Below are positions 23,201 through 37,400 of a DNA stretch of 64,000 nucleotides, piece after piece. A program made the position numbers and the translations under genes. Below the pieces are notes generated by a model. The model made no database searches. It saw only the letters and a list, made by a program, of their open reading frames with translations, and had not been told where the DNA came from. The DNA is from Macrostomum hystrix (lineage: Eukaryota > Platyhelminthes > Macrostomidae), in assembly GCA_950097015.1 (NCBI GenBank), contig CATNEN010000012.1, forward strand, positions 2,163,501-2,227,500, read 5' to 3'. The stretch's first letter is position 1. Each line of letters begins with the position of its first letter.

Positions 23201-26200
23201 TAAATCCTAGATCTAGAATTTAAATCACAGAATTTGAATCTAAATCCCAGATTTTGAATCTAAATCCCAGATTTTGAATCTAAATCCTAGATCTAGAATT
23301 TAAATCCCAGAATTTGAATCTAAATCCTAGAATTTGAATCTAAATCCCAGATTTTGAATCTAAATCCCAGATTTTGAATCTAAATCCCAGAATTTGAATC
23401 TAAATCCCAGAATTAGAATCTAAATCCCAGATTTTGAATCTAAATCCTAGATCTAGAATTTAAATCCCAGAATTTGAATCTAAATCCCAGAATTTGAATC
23501 TAAATCCCAGATTTTGAATCTAAATCCCAGATTTTGAATCTAAATCCTAGATCTAGAATTTAAATCCCAGAATTTGAATCTAAATCCTAGATCTAAAAAA
23601 CTAAATCCCAGATTTCGAATCTAAACCAGTGATTTTAAATCTAAATTCCGGGTTTTTAATCAGATTGCCAGTTTTAAATGCCAGATTTCGAATCTTAATC
23701 TCATATTGCAGTGGGAAATTTAAATTACGTATACAAAGTTTTCAATAAAAGTGCAATTTTTGTTTCACACAATTTCCAGATTCCGAATATAAAGAACTTA
23801 AACTACGACAGACTCTCGCTTCTCAAAAAAAGCAATTTGTATTTGAATGCAGATTTTAAGCTATAAATTTTAAGGTTAATTTCAGATTGTTTAAAAACCC
23901 AACTTATTAATTTGAGCCACGCGAGACAGCCTATGGTTGGTGATTCAGTATGTGATGTACTTGAGTTAGTGCTTTGGATTTACAAAATCATTTCTATCAC
24001 CTATATCACCTAGTTTCTCTCACCTCCAATGCCAGCGGGGTGTAGTTGGTGTCATTTCCGGTGCCATTTCGCGTGACGAGCCCGCGGTTCAGCAGGTCGC
24101 TGATTGTCATCAGTTTCGCCAGCCGTACAAAACCAGTCAGCGGATCCACTGACACATAGTCCGACCCATTGCCCCTGACAAAATAGGTCAAGTTGGCATT
24201 GGCTCCTTCGTCTCTGTCTGTTGCTATGGCAACTAACAGGATGGAATTTGTTGGAGTATTTTCCAGAGTGTAGGCCCGGTACTCGATCTCGGAGAACGTC
24301 GGGCTCCAGTCGTTGATGTCCGCTAGCCGGATCGTCACCTGGGCGGTGCCCGTCAGGGACAGCGGTGACCCGGCGTCTCTGGCGAAAGCGCTGAATCGAA
24401 TCGCTGGCGTGGACTCGCGGTCAAGCCTGAGGGCGTGACTGTCATTTCTCAATGGCTTGATCCAATTGGGATCTGGATAGACACAACTGGGATCTGATTA
24501 GAGATTACTGGGATCTGGATAGAGACAACTGGGATCTGGATAGAGACAACTGGGATCGGGATAGAGACAACTGGGATCTGGATAGAGACAACTGGGATCT
24601 GGATAGAGACAACTGGGATCTGATTAGAGATTACTGGGATCTGATTAGAGATTACTGGGATCTGGGTAGAGACAACTGGATAGAGACAACTGGGATCTGG
24701 ATAGAGACAACTGGGATCTGGATAGAGATTACTGGGATCTGGGTAGAGACAACTGGATAGAGACAACTGGGATCTGGATAGAGACAACTGGGATCGGGAT
24801 AGAGACAACTGGGATCTGGATAGAGACAACTGGGATCTGGATAGAGACAACTGGGATCTGGATAGAGACAACTGGGATCTGATTAGAGATTACTGGGATC
24901 TGATTAGAGATTACTGGGATCTGATTAGAGATTACTGGGATCTGGGTAGAGACAACTGGATAGAGACAACTGGGATCTGGATAGAGACAACTGGGATCTG
25001 GATAGAGACAACTGGGATTTGGATAGAGACAACTGGGATCTGAATAGAGACTACTGGGATCTGGATAGAGACAACTGGATAGAGACAACTGGGATCTGGA
25101 TAGAGACAACTGGGATCTGGATAGAGACAACTGGGATTTGGATAGAGACAACTGGGATCTGAATAGAGACTACTGGGATCTGGATAGAGACAACTGGATA
25201 GAGACAACTGGGATCTGGATAGAGACAACTGGGATTTGGATAGAGACAACTGGGATCTGGGTAGAGACAACTGGATAGAGACAACTGGGATCTGGATAGA
25301 GACAACTGGGATCTGGATAGAGACAACTGGGATTTGGATAGAGACAACTGGGATCTGAATAGAGACTACTGGGATCTGGATAGAGACAACTGGATAGAGA
25401 CAACTGGGATCTGGATAGAGACAACTGGGATTTGGATAGAGACAACTGGGATCTGGATAGAGACAACTGGGATCTGGATAAAGACAACTGGGATCTGTAT
25501 AGAGACAAATGAAGTCTTGATAGAGACAAATGAAATCTGGATAGAGACAACTGGGATCTGGATAGAGACAACTGGGATCTGGATACAGACACCTAGGATC
25601 TTGATATAGACAATATATAATAAATCTAGCTGAGATTTGGGGTAGACGACGGTGATTTGGATGCCCACCGAGTCATTGAATTGGTTGTCAGCAGTCCGTC
25701 TGTTGCATTCAGATTGAACATTGCCATAGCTACTGGATCTGTGAGGAAGTAGGTGATCTGGGCATTATTTTCCAGGTCGGCATCGCTGGCATTCAGCTTG
25801 CCAACTGTCCTGACCCCGGATGTCTCCTCGGTCAGGACGAATGTCGACCCCGATGACGGACTAAACGTCGGAGTACAATCGTTGACATCGAGAATGATGA
25901 TTCTGACGCTGGCGAAAGTGCTCATGGCTGGACTGCCTCGATCAACCGCTGACACACTCAACAGATAGGCATCTTTGACCTCCCGGTCCACCGGGTACAG
26001 CAGCTGCAGCTCCCCGGAGGTGATGTTGATGATAAACCGGCTGTCCCCGCCGGACACTATAAAGTACATCACGGTGCTGTTGTCCCCGGCGTCTGGATCG
26101 CTTGCGGTCAATCGGCCGACGCTGGTAAACTGGACGGCGCCCTCGGACACAGAGAAGTTGTAGGAGCTGTTGGTCGCTGGCAAAAATGTTGGCGCGTTGT

Positions 26201-29200
26201 CGTTGACATCGGCCAGGTGGACAACGACGCCAACCAGGGTGCGACTGAGGGTTGTCGGATGGCCCCGGCTGTTGAATGCGGCAACTGTGAAGGAGTAGGT
26301 TTGCCCGCCGGTTGACGACTCGCGATCCAGTACGGCGCCTGGCGCGACAGTAAGCCGGCCAGTGACAGCGTTGATGACAAATGGAAGGCTGGGTGAGCCA
26401 GCCGCAGGCGGTACGATAGAATACTCGATGAAGCTATTGTTGCCGACGTCACGATCGGTAGCTTGAATGCTGGGCATCTGCGGGTGGATGGAAATCGGGT
26501 TAAATCACACAATCCTTTCTTCGCGCAGGCTAAGTCATGCAGAAGTACACCCTGCACTTACAAAGTACACCTCAGTATTGCTAGGCGAGTTTTCAGGCAC
26601 GGAGCCTGTGTACTGTGCGGCTGTGAACACAGGCGTGTTGTCGTTCACATCCAGTATGGTGAGACGCAGTTCTGCGGTTGTCTGCGGGATTAACGGGCCG
26701 ATTGTCTGTGGCCCATTCCGATGCACGAGGAAATAAGCCTACTGTGCTCACCGGAGTATCCTTATACTTCCCTGTGTACATTCCGACACTTGCCTACGTA
26801 CATTCCGATACTTTCATGTGTAAATTTTAATACTTGACTTGCCTGTTCACAATCTCTATACTCCTCTGTGTACACTCCCTGTACTCCTCTGTGTACATTC
26901 CCTGTACTCCTCTGTGTACACTCCCTATACTCCTCTGTGTACACTCCCTATACTCCTCTGTGTACACTCCCTATACTCCTCTGTGTACACTCCCTATACT
27001 CCTCTGTGTACACTCCCTATACTCCTCTGTGTACATTCCCTATACTCCTCTGTGTACACTCCCTATACTCCTCTGTGTACACTCCCTATACTCCTCTGTG
27101 TACATTCCCTATACTCCTCTGTGTACATTCCCTATACTCCTCTGTGTACATTCCCTATACTCCTCTGTGTACACTCCCTGTACTCCTCTGTGTACATTCC
27201 CTATACTCCTCTGTGTACATTTTTGCTAGAGAACTCTCGTTGACTCTGAGTGACGAGTGACTCTCGTTGTGCAATGCAACCCCAATATGCCCCACCGAAC
27301 AATCTAGTTTTTTTGTTTTGTGAAGCATACATGCCTTAAAACAAATTGTTTTCCTCGAATAAACAGAACTGTTGAATACTGTTGAGTGATGACAGTGTTA
27401 TTTTCAAACAGCAAAAATTTTTTGAAATTTGACCGTTTAATAAAAATTAAATAAGATATTTGATTTCGAAGTTGCTGGAAAAAAATAATTTAATTCAGTG
27501 AGAACAGAAAAAGAAGAAAATTTTAATTCCGTGGCCTCTTACGTTCTGTCAATTGATTAGCAAAGATTGTGTAAAGAATGATGATAATATCACATGATAC
27601 TCGTAGTTGGTATAACTTCAATGAGATCAGCTTCAGCACCAATCAACTGAACTCACATAGCGAGGTGACACTCCCATGTCCGAGGCCACAATGGTGAATG
27701 TCAGCTGTGCGTTTGTCTCCCTGTCGACTGTGCCGTTTAGTGTGACCGTGCCATTCTGCGAATCGTTCAGTCAGCGCATTATTGACAGGTAAAAACTGTG
27801 TTGATTCAGACAGGCAGACAATTGATCAAACTACCAATAAAACTATCAATCACGATTTAAATCAACAGGATTTGAATCGAAATGTCAATTTAACCGCTTA
27901 TCAAAATTTTAATCAAACTGGTAATGAAACTGCCAATCACACTGTCAATCACACCATCAATCAAACCATTAATCAAACTATCCATCACACCATCAATCAC
28001 AGCATCAATCACAGCATCAATCACACCGTCAATCACACCATCAATCACAGCATCAATCACACCGTCAATCAAACCACCAATCAAACCATCAATCAACCCA
28101 TCAATCAAACCATCAATCAAACCACCAATCAAACCATTAATCAAACCATCAATCAAACCATTAATCACACCGTCAATCAAAACTGCCAATATGAAAACCA
28201 AACATTTAAAAAGCTAATCTAAAAATCCATGAAAATGACAATCAAAGCTGTAAATACAACAGTAAAACACAAAGCATTGTTTATGTGCGGCTCACCTCGC
28301 TAATTGCCAGCAGGTATCTGAGGTTGCTAGGCGAGCCAACAGAGTAGACAACCTTGCCGTTGAGTCCCGTGTCCGCATCATCCGCCCACACCTGGCCAAT
28401 TATCTGGCCGGTCACGCCAGGTGTTTGGTCGTTCTCAGCTACGCTGAACTGATACAGCGGACTAGTGAACACCGGACTGTTGTTGTTACTGTCCATTACT
28501 ATTATGCTGACAAAGGTCTGCAATTTCAGTAACAACAAGGCGTAAAAGTAAACAAAGCTTACCTTGAAACAAAATGTTTCTTATTAACTGACGCAAAGTA
28601 CATACAGAGGTGTTGAACACTCCGTCCGTCAGCTGGATGCTGAGGTTGAATCGAGCTCTGGCAGACCTAGACAGCTGCCTGTTGAGCTGCAGACTGCCGC
28701 CCGAAGTCAGCCGAAATGTGTCTGGCGTTTAGGAAGGGTCTGGATGTTATAAACATGTGTTATAAAGGTCCGAGTGATTTCAAGGTCAAATCAGATTTCA
28801 AGGTCAAATCAGATTTCAAGGTCAAATCTGATTTCAAGGTCAAATCTAATTTCAAGGTTAAATCTGATTTCAAGGTCAAATCTGATTTCAAGGTCAAATC
28901 TGATTTCAAGGTCAAATCAGATTTCAAGGTCAAATCTGATTTCAAGGTCAAATCTAATTTCAAGGTTAAATCTGATTTTAAGGTCAAATCTGATTTCAAG
29001 GTCAAATCAGATTTCAAGGTCAAATCTGATTCCAAAATCAATTCTGATTTCAAGGAAAATTTATTATTTCAAAGTCAATGTTATTTCCAAATCAACGTCA
29101 ATCGAATTCCAAAGTCAACCTGATTTCAAGGTCACTAGGATGTCAAGGTCAAGGTCAATGTGATTTCAAGGCTCATGTTATCAGCTTTTGAGTTTTCTAC

Positions 29201-31386
29201 AGTTGCAAGGTCAACTTTTTGGGATTTTAAAGGCTTTGAAGGTCATTCATGGGAATAATTTCTGGGTCATTACAGTATTCAGCAAAGCTTCAAAAGCCGT
29301 TCTCATTAAAACAGCTAACCGTTGAAGTTTCCTTCGGCGCCGAGACTATAGAAAAACGCATTCGATGAGGCCAAGTCGTCATCCATAATGTCGAATCCGG
29401 GCACAACCACAGAGCCGACCGGGGTGCTTTCAGCCACCTGGAACTGTCGATTCACCGTGCCGGCTGCGAAACGCGGCGGCGAGTCATTGATGTCGCTGAT
29501 AAGGATCGTTAGCGAGCCGCTAGAGCTCAAAGGGCTGGGCGTACCGGAGTCGGTCGCCATGACAACCAATGTGACGACGCCGTTCCCGGCTGAGTCATAG
29601 CTGAGACCTGGCGCTTCTCGATCTGTGACACGCGCCACGGTCAGCTGGAAGCCGTTCACAATGCTGAACCAGCCGCGCTCGTTTCCAGCGGCAATCGTCA
29701 GGCTGACGTTGGCGTTCTGGCCCGCGTCCAAGTCCTGCACCGTCAGGTTGAAGGCCCAGCCGACGCTGCTGGAGTTCTCCGGAATGCGCCAGCTGGCCGG
29801 CAAGTTGGTGATGTTTGGCGCGTGGTTGTTGACGTCGGTGATGTCAACAGTTACCAGGGCGACAGCCTGTCCAAGGAGGCGATGAGTTAGATTTCAGAGG
29901 AACGCCAAACAAAAAATTGGTTAAATTATGATTATCGAATTTTGAGTCGTACAGAATTCCCAGCTGTATCCACGCAAGTGACATTGAAGGTCGCGCGGCT
30001 GATCTCCAGCCTAGAAAAAGTCGTCAACGTGGACACAACTCCGCTGCTTGAGTCGACGGCGAAGCTTCCGCTGGATCCGGACGGAGGGCCGAGTCGGTAG
30101 ACGAGCCGCGAAGGCCCGCCGTTGACGCCTCCGCCGTCGGCTGTGTCTGGATCGGTGGCCGAAACTCGGCCGATGACGACAGGCGGCGAAAGTTCGGCTA
30201 CGGCGAAGTTGTATGAAGCAGGGACGAACGTTGGCGGGTTGTCGTTGACGTCGCCAATGCGAACAATTAAATTGTAGTTGCTGGCATAGGTGCCGTCGCT
30301 TGCTTGGATCTGATTGGTTGGGGGTGGGGTGGGTTTCGTTTTGAATCGATTGGTTGGGGTGGGGTGGGTGTCGCTTTGAATGGATTGGTTGGAGTTGGGG
30401 TGGGTGTCGCTTTGAATCGATTGGTTGGTGTTGGGGTGGGTGTCGCTTTGAATCGATTGGTTGGGGTTGGGGTGGGTGTCGCTTTGAATCGATTGGTTGG
30501 GGTTGGGGTGGGTGTGGTTAGATGTAGAGCAACGGAGTGGAGCGAAAACTGCCCATTATACTACTTATACGCGTAACACTGCATAGTAGTGGACCATGCG
30601 CATGAAGGCAATAATACGGTAATCCAACTGATACCAAGTACAAACCTGTTTTAAACCAACGGTCACTCACAGATTCAAAGATCAAAGAAACTCGTCGACT
30701 ACAATTAGGGCACTCGTCATGGGAAAGGGGCCTGTGACCTTACTTAAAGCTATGAATTGATATTAGCAGTACTGCTACCGACTTACAACAAGGTTATACC
30801 GGTACGCCATGGCTGCCATTGTATCATAGTCCAGTGGCGAATTCAGCAGGACCTGCAGCGCGCTGCCTGGGCCTTGTTGAAGTCGGAACTTTCCAGCCGA
30901 GCTGTCAGCAATCAGGCTGTAGGTTGGCTGCAGATCGAGGCGGTGCGTGAGTTAGTGTCATTTCCACTGAACTTAGTTATCTTCCCAATGTCCAGCTTAC
31001 CACACTAGCCGTGACATCCGGATCTACAGCCAGAGCAGTGGCCACCGAGGCATTTATGGAAGCATTTTCATGCACCAGGCAGTCACCGCCGGGGAACTGA
31101 AATCTCGGCGCATTGTCGTTGATGTCAGTCAGGGGGACGCTGATGAGCAAGGAGGCTGAGTAGGTCGGCTCAGCGGCGTTGACGGCAACGATTACTGCGG
31201 ACACTTCGCTGCCAGTCTCGCGGTCCAGAGTGCGAGGGAGTGCCATTAGTAGGCCCTGTTGGGTTTAATTTCTCAACGATATAGGAAACACTATCACCAT
31301 TGCGCTCGCTATATTGGTAACAGGTAACAAAGATATTTAAAGATTTACGAGTACAACCAGAGACACTGCATAGATTTACAGCCACA

Positions 31387-31443
<57 letters not shown>

Positions 31444-34400
31444 GACTACTACCACTACTCACAGTATCGGCTGAGATATTGAACTTGTCTGCACCAGCCG
31501 CCAGTCTGTAAAGCACTCCGACATCAGGCGCGCCAGAATTAATTCTGGCGTCAAAGTTGGCCACAAGAAGCAGTCTGGTGTCGTTTTCCAGCACCGCTGA
31601 CACATTTGGCGCTGACAGAGCTGGCACTTTAGCGTAGAAGTCAAGATGCCGTACAACCATCAGTGAGATATTTGCCGAGCTCTTTAATTCGGCGGCGTCG
31701 GTTGCGAAGACCGTGACCGTGTGGTTGTTGCCTATGGACGGAGCGGCACCGGCCAGACTCAGCCAGCCGGTGGTCGAGTTGACTCGAGCGAAGCCGCCAG
31801 TTCCGATGGAATAAGTGATTGGCTGAGGCCGAGTAGCAGGATAATCGGGATCGATGGCGGACACGAAGCCGAACCGCCAGCCGGCAGTGGCGTTGTCAGG
31901 CGCCATGAAGCTGTACTGAGCCGGGTCGAATTTCGGCGGTGTATCGTCAGCGTTCAGCACCGCCACATAGACTGGCGCGGTTGCCGAGCGAGGCATCGCT
32001 CCCGAATCCGTTGCTATGACAACAAATGAGGACGACTGAGCAGTCTCGTAGTCCAGCGCCAGTTTCAGGCGGAGAGCGCCGCTGAACGGATCGATTTCAA
32101 AGTGCGCATCGGTCGGGGTCTGCAGACGGTAGGTCAACCGGCCGTTGACCGACGGATAGTCGGCATCGGTTGCTAGGACGGTTGCTATGACATTACCAAC
32201 CGGTGTAGTCTCGTTCACGGGTGTTGTGTACACTGCCGGATTGAACACGGGTGAGTGAGCGTTGGTGGCGTTCACGTACACGGTTACGTTCGCCGAGGCG
32301 GAGAGCGATGGCGAGCCCTGGTCGCGCGCTGTCACTCCCAGGCGGTGAATGGACTTCCTGCTGATGTTGAGCCCGGCTGTCAGGCTGAGCTCGCCGCTGC
32401 GGAAGTCCAATCTGAAGTTCGGGGTGGGTGGCATAGCGGTTTAACGTGCCTGAGCTCGATTCCGCGGCGAGGCCACATTCATTTGGGGCGCAGTTGCGGA
32501 GAGAAGGCTTTGGGATGTCAAAGGTACAGTGAAAGGTTCCACTGCCTGACGATGAGAAAGTCAGGCCAGATGTACAAGCCTGTGTGTGTATGCCTGCGTA
32601 CAGTATTTGAGTCAGGATGTGCTTAGGAGTCAGTGGAATGGGCAGCATTGCCTCCTCGCTGACTGCGGGTCTAGTGTCATCAAAAATAATTGCGCCAATG
32701 CTCACAGCCCTCCTGCAAATATGATGAATGCTAACCTGAAGTTCTCTTCGCCGCCAGACAGGAAGTACACCAGCTGGGCGTTCACGCCCGCGTCCGCATC
32801 GGTGGCGACCACCTTACCGATCACGGTGCCCACCGGGGCGAGCTCGTCAGCGAAGAAGACGTACTCAGTGTTGCCAAACAGAGGCGAATTGTCGTTGACG
32901 TCCCCGACGGTAACATTCACTACGCAGTAGTCGAAGAAGCGACCGTCGGTAACTTGCAGTCGGACAGAGTAGAAGTCACGCGCTTCCCGATCCAACGGGC
33001 CATTCGTCATCAGGCTGGCCGACTTGCTGTTATAGTCTGCCGTCAGAGTGAAGTTGGCAGCGTCTATGGCCAGATTCGCCAGACTGAAATTGAAGCCGGT
33101 GGCTGGGACTGTGTCCGGATCGCTAGCGAAGACTCGGACAACCTGCTGACCGGCTGGCAGGTTCTCCAGAACCGTGGCCGAGTAGGCGCTTGGGCTGAAG
33201 GTCACCGGCTTGTCATTGGTGTCGATGACGCGAATGCGCAGAGTCAGCAAGCTGGTCTGCGCCGGGCTGCCCTGATCCGACGCTGCCACAATCAGCAGCT
33301 GCTCCTGCTGCTTCTGATAGTCGATCTCGTTACTATTGGCAACCGTGATGCTGCCGGTCAGGGCATTGATGGAGAATGCGTTGCTTCCGCTTGAGAGGAT
33401 GGCGAAAGTGACGTTGGCATTCTGCCCAGCGTCGCGGTCCGTGGCATTCAACTGGGCAAGGAGGACAGGCATTTAAGAGATCGAAAGAGACCTAGATTAA
33501 GTTATTGATACTGCTGGACCAAGCAAATTAGTTGCAGTAATTTATTTCTAGGGCCTTAAGCTGTGCCCTGCACCACGTCATTTTCTCCAGCCTGCTCCGT
33601 ACCAGACCGTATCCAGTCTGTTCTTTACCATCATTTTCCCCAGCCTGCTCTGTACCCACAACCTCATTTTCCCCAGCCTGCTCTGTGCCCACCACCTCAT
33701 TTTATCCAGCCTGCTCTGTACCCACAACCTCATTTTATCCAGCCTGCTCTGTAGCCACCACCTCATTTTCTCCAGCCTACTCTGTACCCACAACCTCATT
33801 TTCTCCAGCTTGCTCATTACCCAACTCATTTTCTCCAGCCTGCTCATTACCCAACTCATTTTCTCCAGCCTGCTCATTACCCAACTCATTTTCTCCAGCC
33901 TGCTCTTTACCCAACTCATTTTCTCCAGCCTGCTCTTTACCCAACTCATTTTCTCCAGCCTGCTCATTACCCAACTCATTTTCTCCAGCCTGCTCTGTAC
34001 CCACCACCTCATTTTCTCCAGCCTGCTGCAGCTCCCATGCCAACCTGTTTTCTCAACCTGCAGCACTTGCTAAAACCTCCCGAGTCTCCTCACCTTCAAA
34101 ACTTGACTGCTATTCGGGGCTGCCTCCATCACACTGACAGCAGGGATTGGTGAAAACATTGGCGCATTGTCATTGACGTCAGCAACTTCCACGCGCACAC
34201 TGGCAGTGCTGACGTGGATAGAATCGTTAGCTTGTACGGTGAACGCTACAGGATTTGTTAGCAAGCTCTCCCGATCGATGACTGACCGAGTGACTATCAG
34301 GCCGTCTGTCTGTACCGAGAACAAATCTGCAAGATTGATTCGCTTTAGTTGTAAATTTGCTATACATACTACTGGAAAGTAGGATATCAGCTGGAAAGCC

Positions 34401-37400
34401 ATAGATTGCGGAATGCGACTCACCAGTCCCCTGCACCGAGTAGGCGAGCGAGTCTCCGTCCCGATCAGTCGCCGTCACCGCGCCAACGGTGGTGCCCGCC
34501 GGCAGGTTCTCGCTGACGCTGAAATTGTAGCCAGCGCCGACAAACACCGGCGCATTGTTGTTGACGCCGAGAACGCGAACCGTGACGCTGACAACGGCGG
34601 AGAGCTGCGGACTGGCCCGACGATTGACAGCGGCCGCTTGGAACGCGTAGACGGCTGGTTTGCCGGCGTCTCGACTAACGGAGGCCGTCACCACCAGCTC
34701 GCCTGTGCTGCTGTTTGACACGCCGAATGGCAGCCCGATGGAGGAGCGGATCTCGTACGCGATGTCGGCGTTGTCGATTGACGAGTCGTTGTCGTAGGTG
34801 CGTAGAGGCGCGCCCAAGGAGGAGCCGACTGTGAGGGTCTCGTTGATGACGTACTCGTAGGAGTCTAGGAAGGCAGATTTCATCGTAAGGGGTTGAGTGT
34901 ACTGGAGTGAGTGGACACATGGGGATTCAGTGAGTGGACACATGGGGATTCAGTGAGTGGACACATGGGGATTCAGTGAGTGGACACATGGGGATTCAGT
35001 GAGTGGACACATGGGGATTCAGTGTGTGGACACATGGGGATTCAGTGAGTGGACACATGGGGATTCAGTGAGTGGACACATTGGGATTCAGTGTGTGGAC
35101 ACATGGGGATTCAGTGAGTGGACACATAGGGATTCAGTGAGTGGACACATGGGGATTCAGTGAGTGGACATATGGGGATTCAGTGTGTGGACACATGGGG
35201 ATTCAGTGTGTGGACATATGGGGATTCAGTGAGTGGACACATAGGGATTCAGTGAGTGGACACATGGGGATTCAGTGAGTGGACATATGGGGATTCAGTG
35301 TGTGGACACATGGGGATTCAGTGAGTGGACATATGGGGATTCAGTGTGTGGACACATGGGGATTCAGTGTGTGGACATATGGGGATTCAGTGTGTGGACA
35401 CATAGGGATTCAGTGAGTGGACACATGGGGATTCAGTGTGTGGACACATGGGGATTCAGTGAGTGGACACATGGGGATTCAGTGAGTGGACACATGGGGA
35501 TTCAGTGAGTGGACACATGGGGATTCAGTGAGTGGACACATGGGGATTCAGTGAGTGGACACATGAGGATTCAGTGAGTGGACACATGGGGATTCAGTGA
35601 GTGGACACATGAGGATTCAGTGAGTGGACACATGGGGATTCAGTGAGTGGACACATGGGGATTCAGTGAGTGGACACATGGGGATTCAGTGAGTGGACAC
35701 ATGGGGATTCAGTGAGTGGACACATGGGGATTCAGTGAGTGGACACATGGGGATTCAGTGAGTGGACACAGAGTAATACTAAATGCTGACCTTGCAGAAA
35801 TACAGGCGCGTTGTCGTTAACATCTGTGACGCTGATCCACACATGGGCTGTGTCGTTCAGCACAGAGCCGCTCACGGGGTCGAAGACCGGGTTGTAGGCC
35901 ATCACCTGGTGAGAAATTATTTATAATTACTAAATACAAAATGGCGTTAATTTTATATAACTTTGAATATTAGAATCTGATGAATAAGCTAACAAGGACC
36001 TCTGAATACAGCATCTGATAAATAAGCTAACAAGGACCTCTGAATATAGCATCGGATAAGTTAGCTAACAAGGACCTCTGAATATAGCATCAGATAAGTT
36101 AGCTAACAAGGACCTCTGAATATAGCATCTGATGAATAAGCTAACAAGGACCTCTGAATACAGCATCTGATAAATAAGCTAACAAGGACCTCTGAATATA
36201 GCATCGGATAAGTTAGCTAACAAGGACCTCTGAATATAGCATCAGATAAGTTAGCTAACAAGGACCTCTGAATATAGCATCTGATAAATAAGCTAACAAG
36301 GACCTCTGAATACAGCATCTGATAAATAAGCTAACAAGGACCTCTGAATATAGCATCGGATAAGTTAGCTAACAAGGACCTCTGAATATAGCATCAGATA
36401 AGTTAGCTAACAAGGACCTCTGAATATAGCATCTGATAAATAAGCTAACAAGGACCTCTGAATACAGCATCTGATAAATAAGCTAACAAGGACCTCTGAA
36501 TATAGCATCGGATAAATAAGCTAACAAGGACCTCTGAATATAGCATCTGATAAGTTAGCTAACAAGGACCTCTGAATATAGCATCTGATAAATAAGCTAA
36601 CAAGGACCTCTGAATATAGCATCAGATAAGTTAGCTAACAAGGACCTCTGAATATAGCATCTGATAAATAAGCTAACAAGGACCTCTGAATATAGCATCT
36701 GATAAGTTAGCTAACATGGACCTCTGAATATAGCATCGGATAAATAAGGATAAGGACCCAAATTTATTGCCTTGGGCTGAGATTCGAACTTCGGAACTCT
36801 CGATTACGTAGAACTCCGTAGCTCAAACCACTGGGCAACAAGCTCATACACGCTATGAGCACTTTGACTGTGACAATGGCTAGCGTGAGATTTCTCCCAC
36901 TTTCCTTATAGCAAAGCCAGCAAATTCGCCTGCATTGTTGTTAAACAAGGCGATTATTTTTCCCATTCGTTTGGCCCACAGCTTAGGGATTTAATTGCCA
37001 CAATCAATGTGATTTTTCGTTGGGAACTGTGTTGTTCAGCTCCAAATCCCTGCCAGCTGACGCCAAGGACGTTTCACTTTTTTATGAGCAGTTAAGGCTT
37101 TGAGTCCGAAAATATACCAATGCATTTTGAATAAATACACGCGTTAGTCTTGTTTAAACCAGATTAAACCACATTTTGGCACCAATTTGATACTTTTGTT
37201 GCTTCGAAGTTTCCCTAAAAAGTCCCGTTCTTGACTGAGTGGCTAACTTTTGATTTGCACTAATCTTGCGTGACTTCATAGCACCGGCTGTGCACACACA
37301 TAAAAAATAACGAACGGATTTCTTATAAGCTTTTTGGAGAAAGGTTTTGTAAATGGTTTCGGAAAAAGTGGTTTGCTCAAAGCAAGTCTATGAAATCTGT

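Noticed and set aside
35990-36750. CRISPR-like array
   Set aside because: Units are contiguous with no unique spacers, and the setting is a eukaryotic gene. The same applies to the other arrays.
36760-36870. Functional tRNA gene
   Set aside because: A and B boxes are present but no clean acceptor stem or cloverleaf could be formed.
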